A DNA stretch of 38,292 nucleotides from an uncultured Archaeoglobaceae archaeon. Lineage in GTDB: Archaea; Halobacteriota; Archaeoglobi; Archaeoglobales; Archaeoglobaceae. Shown in pieces: positions 33,485 to 38,292 of the stretch. The stretch's first letter is position 1; each line of letters opens with the position of its first letter. The DNA lies in contig CALIUJ010000104.1 of NCBI GenBank assembly GCA_938048785.1, forward strand, positions 1 through 38,292, given 5' to 3'. Made by a program: the position numbers and the translations under genes. The notes below the pieces were generated by a model. That model searched no databases, was not told the origin of the DNA, and saw only the letters and a program-made list of their open reading frames with translations.

Positions 33485-34144
33485 TCAACATATCAGAGTT
33501 CCGATCTTTTCTCCATTCACAACTCTCCTTATGTTTTCCGGTTCACCTTTGAAAACAACAGCCTTTATTCCGCTCCTTTCGAGAATTTTCACCGCAAGCA
33601 AATCCATGACTACGTTAACTCCTGCGCTTGCCTTTTGCTTGACAACGATTTCCAATAGTTCGCTCGGACTTATTTTTTCGAACTTTACCGCATCCGGGTT
33701 CTTCTTCGGATCGTCTGAGTAGATCCCATCGACAGACGTTGCGTTTAAAAAGAGATCTGCGTTTACGAATTCTGCAAGTAAAACCGCAGTTGCATCGGTT
33801 GTGTGTCCGGGAATCGTTCCTCCCATAACAACTGCCTTGAGATCTCTTGCAAGCTCCACCGCTTCGATGAAGCTTTCCGGAATCTTCTTCGCAGAGTTTT
33901 TCATCGCAAAGGCTAAGAGCATTGCGTTGATTCTCGTTACCGCAATCCCTATGTAATCGCACATGACTTCGTTGGCACCAAGCTCTCTCGCCTTTGCCAT
34001 CAGTTCTCTTGCAAGCCTTCCGCCACCGACTACAACGAATAGCTCATGAGATTTAGAGATCTCATCGAGAACGTCTGCAAACTCCTTTATTTTCTCCGCT
34101 GGTCCTTCAAAAACTGAACCACCCAAAGAGATTACGAGTCTCAT
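33485..34144 (-). CDS. pyrH: UMP kinase, archaeal type
   Basis: A 219-residue amino-acid-kinase-fold enzyme that phosphorylates UMP to UDP. It starts MRLVISLGGSVFEG; VVVGGGRLAREL is near residue 36, GGTIPGHTTDATAVLLAEF near 104 and TSVDGIYSDDPKKNPDAVKF near 135. The short N-terminus and length match archaeal PyrH. Its ATG overlaps the DUF763 stop (ATGA); it closes the long operon that begins with the NrfD gene. Confidence 0.95.
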   Translation of the reverse strand: MRLVISLGGSVFEGPAEKIKEFADVLDEISKSHELFVVVGGGRLARELMAKARELGANEVMCDYIGIAVTRINAMLLAFAMKNSAKKIPESFIEAVELARDLKAVVMGGTIPGHTTDATAVLLAEFVNADLFLNATSVDGIYSDDPKKNPDAVKFEKISPSELLEIVVKQKASAGVNVVMDLLAVKILERSGIKAVVFKGEPENIRRVVNGEKIGTLIC

Positions 34145-35148
34145 ATTCTATCAAAATCACGAAGTTGTGTCTGCTTTAAAACTTCTCCCATGAAATCGAT
34201 AACTTCATCGTAAACGTCTTTTCTAACCGGAAAAGGAACCCCGTCTTTTCCGCCAAGTGCGAAGCAATACTTCGCGGGATCTTGCTTGTCGTATTCCACG
34301 TTGTAAATGAGATCCGAGATCAAAGCCAAAGCTCGGATCGTTTCCTTTCCAATTCCCCTCATCAGCAGGAGATCTTCAAAACTACTAATCTGTAGGTTAT
34401 AAGCCTTTTCAAGCGCTTTCCAGTTTATCTTTCTCGGAACGTAGAACGCTTTTCCTCTCTTCGATATCGATATTAGCTTTTCGTAATCCCTTCTGAACGA
34501 GCCATCGTTTATCAAATCAACTGCAAGCTTCCTCGAATCCTTGCTTTTTCTGGAAACCATGTTAACGACTTCCTTTTCAATTCTCTGGCTGATTATTCCT
34601 CGATGAACTTCTTCAACTTCAGGAACTTGCTCAAATACATTCCAGTGATATCTCCGAGCCATCTTCACTTCCACGTTCATACCTTGCTGAACTACCGTAA
34701 AGTGCCTTCTCGTGAAAAAAACTGCGTGATGATACAAAGAATAACCATCGATGAGGGCGCAGTTGTCAACCTTCGCGGAGAGTCTGCTGAACTCTACTAT
34801 CTTTTCAGCATTTGCTCCTATTTCTTCAGCTAACCCAATCACCTCCTCGGGCGTTTTAAGCGCATTTTCTCCTTTTCCACCAGCAACCCTTATCTCAAAC
34901 TCCGGGGTGTTGAGAACCGACTTTAAAACCCCGGTTAGCACAGTCGTAGCTCCGCTCGAGTTCCAGTCAAAACCAAGGACGTTTGAGAAGGACTGGAAAA
35001 AGATTGGGTTCGAAATCCTCTTTAGAAACTCTAATTCGCCATATTCAATCAAGATCGCTTTTACTATTTGACCCGCAAGTTTTTTCATCCGATTCAGAAG
35101 CCAATAGGGAGCTTTTCCATCGTGAAGCGGTAAGTAGATTTCGCTCAT
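34141..35148 (-). CDS. DUF763 family protein
   Basis: A 335-residue protein matching the DUF763 family found in archaea and some thermophilic bacteria. Recognisable stretches are LPLHDGKAPYWLLNRMKKLAG at the start, IDGYSLYHHAVFF near 133 and RRYHWNVFEQVPEVEEVHRG near 165. A helix-hairpin-helix-like segment (FEDLLLMRGIGKETIRALALI) lies near 258, suggesting nucleic-acid contact. Function is unknown to me. Both ends overlap their neighbours as ATGA (archease before, UMP kinase after), so it is translationally coupled to RNA-related genes. Confidence 0.87.
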   Translation of the reverse strand: MSEIYLPLHDGKAPYWLLNRMKKLAGQIVKAILIEYGELEFLKRISNPIFFQSFSNVLGFDWNSSGATTVLTGVLKSVLNTPEFEIRVAGGKGENALKTPEEVIGLAEEIGANAEKIVEFSRLSAKVDNCALIDGYSLYHHAVFFTRRHFTVVQQGMNVEVKMARRYHWNVFEQVPEVEEVHRGIISQRIEKEVVNMVSRKSKDSRKLAVDLINDGSFRRDYEKLISISKRGKAFYVPRKINWKALEKAYNLQISSFEDLLLMRGIGKETIRALALISDLIYNVEYDKQDPAKYCFALGGKDGVPFPVRKDVYDEVIDFMGEVLKQTQLRDFDRI

Positions 35149-35549
35149 ATGTCCACTACGACGAAGGCAACGAGTCCATCTCTTTCTCTCTTGATCCCAA
35201 ACTTGTGCATCGTTATCGCCTTTGGCTCAACCTTGACCTCCCCACGAGAGAACTTGCCACCAATAATCGTTCCTCTCGCCTTCAAATTCTCTACTTCTAC
35301 TCTAATCTCCTTCCCCGCGAAAAATTCGGTTTCGAATAGAAATAAAAGTTCGTTCAACCATCGATAAAGCAAAAGATCTTCATCCTCAGCTTCTACTTCA
35401 ACTATTCTCTGCTTCGACCTTTCAAGCCTTTCAGTGTAGACAAAGGCTTCATAGAATGCGTAAGCAGAGTTTTCGAGCAATTCCGAGATGTTCTTGCCGT
35501 AAACTTCAAACGCTATGTCTGCGGTGTGATCGATGAATCGGTATCTCAT
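35145..35549 (-). CDS. Archease
   Basis: A 134-residue archease, which stimulates the tRNA ligase RtcB by promoting its guanylylation. It starts MRYRFIDHTADIAFEVYG with the conserved DHTAD metal site. LYRWLNELLFLFETE near residue 60 and KAITMHKFGI near 110 are typical. It lies 14 bp after the RNA methyltransferase and overlaps DUF763. No RtcB is in the window. Confidence 0.94.
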   Translation of the reverse strand: MRYRFIDHTADIAFEVYGKNISELLENSAYAFYEAFVYTERLERSKQRIVEVEAEDEDLLLYRWLNELLFLFETEFFAGKEIRVEVENLKARGTIIGGKFSRGEVKVEPKAITMHKFGIKRERDGLVAFVVVDI

Positions 35550-35563
35550 AAAGTCTTGTTTCG

Positions 35564-36265
35564 CTAAGGGGATTTCTTCTTTTCGGTCTCGAGCCTTTTT
35601 ATGTGCGAAATCGTTTTCGTAAATATCCCCATTATGCTCTCAAACTCGTAAGCCCTCATCCTCGCTCTCCCAAGGACCCTTCTCAGGGTTACGATCTCCC
35701 TTTTTCTCCTTCTTTCGGGGAAGTTTATTAGATCAAAAAGCTCCGAAATCTTCGATATCAGAACTTCGAGGTCGCCTGCAGTTGCTAACTCCTCTTTATC
35801 CAACTTCAAAGCTTGTAGAGCGTAAAGAATCACCGCAACCGCATGGCTTACGTTCATAACAGGGTAAGCTTCGCTTGTTGGAATTTTAACAAGCAAATGG
35901 CATTTCTCAATTTCCTCGTTGAAAAGACCAAAGTCTTCTCTGCCAAATAAAATCGCTACTTCTCCTTCGACATAATTTCGAAGCTCCTCTGGAGTTATGA
36001 TTGGCTTTCTGAAGTATCTGTAATTCCCGCCAGAGATACCGGTTGTTCCAACGATTAAGTTGAACTTCGACAAAAAAGTGTAAAGGTCCTCAACGACTTC
36101 GGCTTTTTCGAGTAAATCCTTAGCATTTGCAGATGTTCTAAAGCTCTCTTGTGTTAGATTGCACTTGTAAAGGTATAGTTTCTCGTATCCAAAGTTTTTC
36201 ATCACCCTCGCGATGAAGCCAATGTTCTCCGGGATCTTCAACTCCACAAGGACTACGTGGATCAT
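35564..36265 (-). CDS. SPOUT RNA methyltransferase (TrmJ/SpoU family)
   Basis: A 233-residue knotted methyltransferase that should methylate a ribose 2'-OH in tRNA. Motif 1 is PENIGFIARVMKNFGYEKL near residue 12, motif 2 VAILFGREDFGLFNEE near 103 and motif 3 IPTSEAYPVMNVSHAVAV near 125. The C-terminal region (about 170-233) is the helical extension found in TrmJ. The best guess is TrmJ-like modification of the tRNA anticodon loop. The ATG overlaps the cytochrome stop, so translation is coupled to a respiratory gene. Confidence 0.9.
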   Translation of the reverse strand: MIHVVLVELKIPENIGFIARVMKNFGYEKLYLYKCNLTQESFRTSANAKDLLEKAEVVEDLYTFLSKFNLIVGTTGISGGNYRYFRKPIITPEELRNYVEGEVAILFGREDFGLFNEEIEKCHLLVKIPTSEAYPVMNVSHAVAVILYALQALKLDKEELATAGDLEVLISKISELFDLINFPERRRKREIVTLRRVLGRARMRAYEFESIMGIFTKTISHIKRLETEKKKSP

Positions 36266-36675
36266 CTATGTGGATCATGGCAATAAGTGCATATAACTCC
36301 GCTTCCGTGACCTTCGCTAACAGTCTTAACAGCCCCTCTTCCAGCCAGTTCCTTGTGACAGACGAGACAATAATCTCGTTCATTCCCCACGAATATACTG
36401 CCCTTGCTCCTAAGTTTCACGTGCTCCGCTCCGTAGCCATGGCAAGATTCGCATTCAACCGTAGAGTGGTTTCCCGTGCTCCAATTCTTGTAAACCCTTA
36501 GGTGGCATTCTTTACAGATCGAACTTTCTACGTAGCTGATGCTCTTCGCTGATTCGATTTGCAACCAGTTTTCGATACTTTTCTCTCTCACCATCGGTGA
36601 AAAGTTAAAGGTGTAAGCGTAAACTCCGCCGTAAACGACCAATGCCAAGATTAGAACTACAATCCAAGGTTTCAT
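36262..36675 (-). CDS. Tetraheme cytochrome c, membrane anchored
   Basis: A 137-residue cytochrome with one N-terminal membrane anchor (about 3-22) and four CxxCH heme sites: CKECH near 56, CESCH near 75, CLVCH near 103 and CTYCH near 130. The domain would sit outside the membrane and pass electrons to or from the FeS and NrfD-like subunits. It resembles DsrJ-like and other small multiheme subunits in function, though DsrJ has three hemes. The start overlaps the FeS gene stop by 4 bp. Confidence 0.92.
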   Translation of the reverse strand: MKPWIVVLILALVVYGGVYAYTFNFSPMVREKSIENWLQIESAKSISYVESSICKECHLRVYKNWSTGNHSTVECESCHGYGAEHVKLRSKGSIFVGNERDYCLVCHKELAGRGAVKTVSEGHGSGVICTYCHDPHR

Positions 36676-37349
36676 TCTATCACCGTGTCGAGGTTGAGAT
36701 AAAACACCTTCGGTTTCGTTCCAGTCTCTGGCTTAAGAACGCTGAATCTGCTCTTCCTTAGGATCTCGTAGACTTCGCTACCTTCACGAATTTCTCCAAA
36801 GATCCTCGCCTTAGTTGGGCAGATCAATACGCAAGCTGGGCGAAGATTGCGTTTCACGCGGTGATAGCAGAACGTGCACTTGTCCGTTACTTTTTCCTCT
36901 GGATGCACGAAGGTTGCGCCATAGGGGCATGCGGTTATGCAATACTTACAACCTATGCAGATATCTTTGTCAACCAAAACTATTCCCTCTTTTGTGTGAA
37001 ACCTTGCACCTACTGGGCAAACGTTGACGCAAGGAGCGTTGGAGCAATGATTGCACAGCTTTGGAACAAAAAACCCATTTTCAGCTTTAACGTTTAGGAA
37101 CGGGTTCTTTTTCGTGTTCATGACAATCTTTCTCCCATCCAAGTATCCTTCGATCCAAGTTCTCGATATCGGAAGATCCATTGGAACCCTGTTCTCGATC
37201 TTGCAAGCTATAACGCATTTTCCACAGCCTATGCACTTTTCAACGTCTACCACCATTGCAAAAGTTCGCTTTTCAGCGTTCACCGGCATTGAAGCCAAGG
37301 AAGCAATCGGGATCGAGATAACTGCCTTTATAAAATCCCTACGCTTCAT
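36672..37349 (-). CDS. Tat-exported four-cluster FeS protein (DsrO/PsrB-like)
   Basis: A 225-residue electron-transfer subunit. It starts MKRRDFIKAVISIPIASLA, a twin-arginine signal, so the protein is exported folded. Four [4Fe-4S] motifs follow: CIGCGKCVIACK near 38, CNHCSNAPCVNVCP near 95, CIGCKYCITACP near 128 and CTFCYHRVKRNLRPACVLICP near 155. This is the subunit type of DsrO, HybA and PsrB. I chose ATG 37349, with GGAGGTGGAGC upstream, rather than a start 39 codons earlier that would run before the Tat signal. It overlaps the NrfD gene by 11 bp. Confidence 0.93.
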   Translation of the reverse strand: MKRRDFIKAVISIPIASLASMPVNAEKRTFAMVVDVEKCIGCGKCVIACKIENRVPMDLPISRTWIEGYLDGRKIVMNTKKNPFLNVKAENGFFVPKLCNHCSNAPCVNVCPVGARFHTKEGIVLVDKDICIGCKYCITACPYGATFVHPEEKVTDKCTFCYHRVKRNLRPACVLICPTKARIFGEIREGSEVYEILRKSRFSVLKPETGTKPKVFYLNLDTVIE

Positions 37350-38292
37350 GCTCCACCTCCATTGGAAGTATCTTGTAAAGGACGTAGTAAAGAAGTAGAG
37401 CCAAAGCAAAAGCGCCAATTGCGAACATCGCTTCGAAGGGATGAACCGAGGTTGGAATCGAAACACCTGAGATCTTTTTCACAACTTGTGCGGAGAAAAC
37501 GAAGTCAACTCTGAAAGCAAAGACGCCAACGAGTGTTAAGAACGACGCGACGAAAAGCGCATCCATGTTCTTTCTTGCGAACAAGAGAATTAGAACTGGT
37601 GCAAATATTCCGACAAAGATCTCCAAGAACCAGAAGTTCAGCGCAAATTTTCCAAAGAGTATGTTTTGGACTGAAAAGCTACCTTCTGCAGAAATCGCCG
37701 GATATCCGATGATCGCGTATTTCCAAAGAACAAAGAGCGATGCGGAGAGCAGAGAAAAGAGCAATATCTTACTCAAGATTGGCAAGGCTTCGATTTTTCT
37801 GGTGTCTCCTTTTACCCAAGACGTGACTACTATTGCAAAGATCAGCATTGCAGAGCCGGAAATTATCGCGGTGATGATGAAGTAAACGGGATTCGATGCG
37901 TCGTTCCAAAGCGCGAGATGGGTTGCTGAGAAAAGCGCACCAAGGTTGCTGTATGCTAAGAGCGCAGTTAAAAGCGCGAGAACACCAATTGCCTTTGCAA
38001 ATTCCATGTCCAAGCTCTTGTTTGGTTTAGAGAAGAACCTTCCAAGGAACCTGAGGGAGATTAACTTTGCGATGAACCCCTTGAGGTCTTTTCTCTCTGA
38101 CTGCCTTATCAAATCGCTCCTAAAAACGAACCAACCTTCTAAGATTAGGAAAAGCAGTTCGAGAACGTAGAACATTATCATCCAATACATCACGCTCGTA
38201 GCATTTGTGTGTCCAAGCAAGGCGTAGCTACCGCGCTCTACTCTCTCAAGATCCATTGCTATGGTCACCAACCCTACCGCTATGGTCACGAT
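37339..38292 (-). CDS. NrfD/PsrC-like membrane subunit, 5' end outside the window
   Basis: 317 residues of a polytopic membrane protein are visible, and the frame is open at the window edge. At least seven hydrophobic segments occur (for example near residues 35-55, 105-125 and 135-158). The ATSVMYWMIMFYVLELLFL stretch and overall pattern fit NrfD/PsrC/DsrP quinone-interacting subunits, which are about 380-420 residues. Together with the FeS protein and the tetraheme cytochrome it forms a quinone-linked redox module; the catalytic subunit may lie upstream, outside the window. Confidence 0.85.
   Translation of the reverse strand: MVTIAVGLVTIAMDLERVERGSYALLGHTNATSVMYWMIMFYVLELLFLILEGWFVFRSDLIRQSERKDLKGFIAKLISLRFLGRFFSKPNKSLDMEFAKAIGVLALLTALLAYSNLGALFSATHLALWNDASNPVYFIITAIISGSAMLIFAIVVTSWVKGDTRKIEALPILSKILLFSLLSASLFVLWKYAIIGYPAISAEGSFSVQNILFGKFALNFWFLEIFVGIFAPVLILLFARKNMDALFVASFLTLVGVFAFRVDFVFSAQVVKKISGVSIPTSVHPFEAMFAIGAFALALLLYYVLYKILPMEVEHEA

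Noticed and set aside
37350-37466. 39-codon upstream extension of the FeS protein
   Set aside because: It lies inside the NrfD coding sequence and would bury the twin-arginine signal. ATG 37349 has an excellent GGAGGTGG site.

Overview
This window looks like a chromosomal segment of an anaerobic, thermophilic euryarchaeon of the order Archaeoglobales (Archaeoglobus, Ferroglobus or Geoglobus type; genus not resolved). The assignment rests on the gene mix: O-phosphoseryl-tRNA synthetase (SepRS), family-D polymerase small subunit DP1, Cdc6/Orc1, a TIP49/RuvBL ATPase, a hydroxyacyl-CoA dehydrogenase/enoyl-CoA hydratase fusion with other beta-oxidation genes, a D-lactate dehydrogenase-type flavoprotein, and a multiheme cytochrome/FeS/NrfD membrane module. 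Genes are packed tightly. ATGA stop/start overlaps are frequent, and many first genes look leaderless, with a TATA element about 23-27 bp before the start codon. I see no rRNA, tRNA, CRISPR array or insertion sequence, and no gene-free stretch longer than 300 bp.

Layout. 1-7206 (minus): fatty-acid activation and oxidation (acyl-CoA synthetase fragment, acyl-CoA dehydrogenase, HADH/ECH fusion) with an orphan LolD/MacB-type ATPase, then a short TlyA-like methyltransferase joined to sucD-sucC. 7207-7463: a regulatory region with a strong TATA element, a 19-codon ORF and a hairpin. 7464-10123 (plus): Mrp/NBP35 Fe-S carrier, metallo-beta-lactamase-fold hydrolase, FAH-family hydrolase. 10140-15470 (minus): MFS transporter split by a one-base frameshift in an A6/T6 run, Cdc6, COG1031-type radical SAM protein, sugar-phosphate nucleotidyltransferase. 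15557-19646: NOG1-like GTPase overlapping a convergent ferredoxin, TIP49, and a divergent Era-like GTPase/DUF2073/Zn-ribbon trio. 19743-25873 (plus): oligopeptide/nickel-type ABC transporter with an embedded methyltransferase and two palindromic operator-like sites around an internal promoter. 25870-29667 (minus): DP1, purine phosphoribosyltransferase, MTA-phosphorylase-family enzyme, SPASM radical SAM enzyme. 29666-33457: signal peptidase, SepRS, RNase P Rpp21, D-lactate dehydrogenase-type oxidase. 33485-38292 (minus): NrfD/FeS/tetraheme cytochrome c followed without a gap by RNA methyltransferase, archease, DUF763 and UMP kinase.

How the genes fit together. The DP1 operon carries what may be a route for recycling the radical SAM by-product 5'-deoxyadenosine: a SPASM radical SAM enzyme, a phosphorylase whose purine-site residues look 6-oxopurine specific, and a phosphoribosyltransferase that could turn released hypoxanthine into IMP. 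The radical SAM gene ends against a peptide-type ABC transporter operon with its own methyltransferase, so a peptide-modification system is a reasonable but unproven idea. Two divergent pairs have unusual promoters. SepRS and Rpp21 appear to share one TATA element exactly midway between two leaderless GTG starts. DP1 and signal peptidase start from the two strands of the same CATG.
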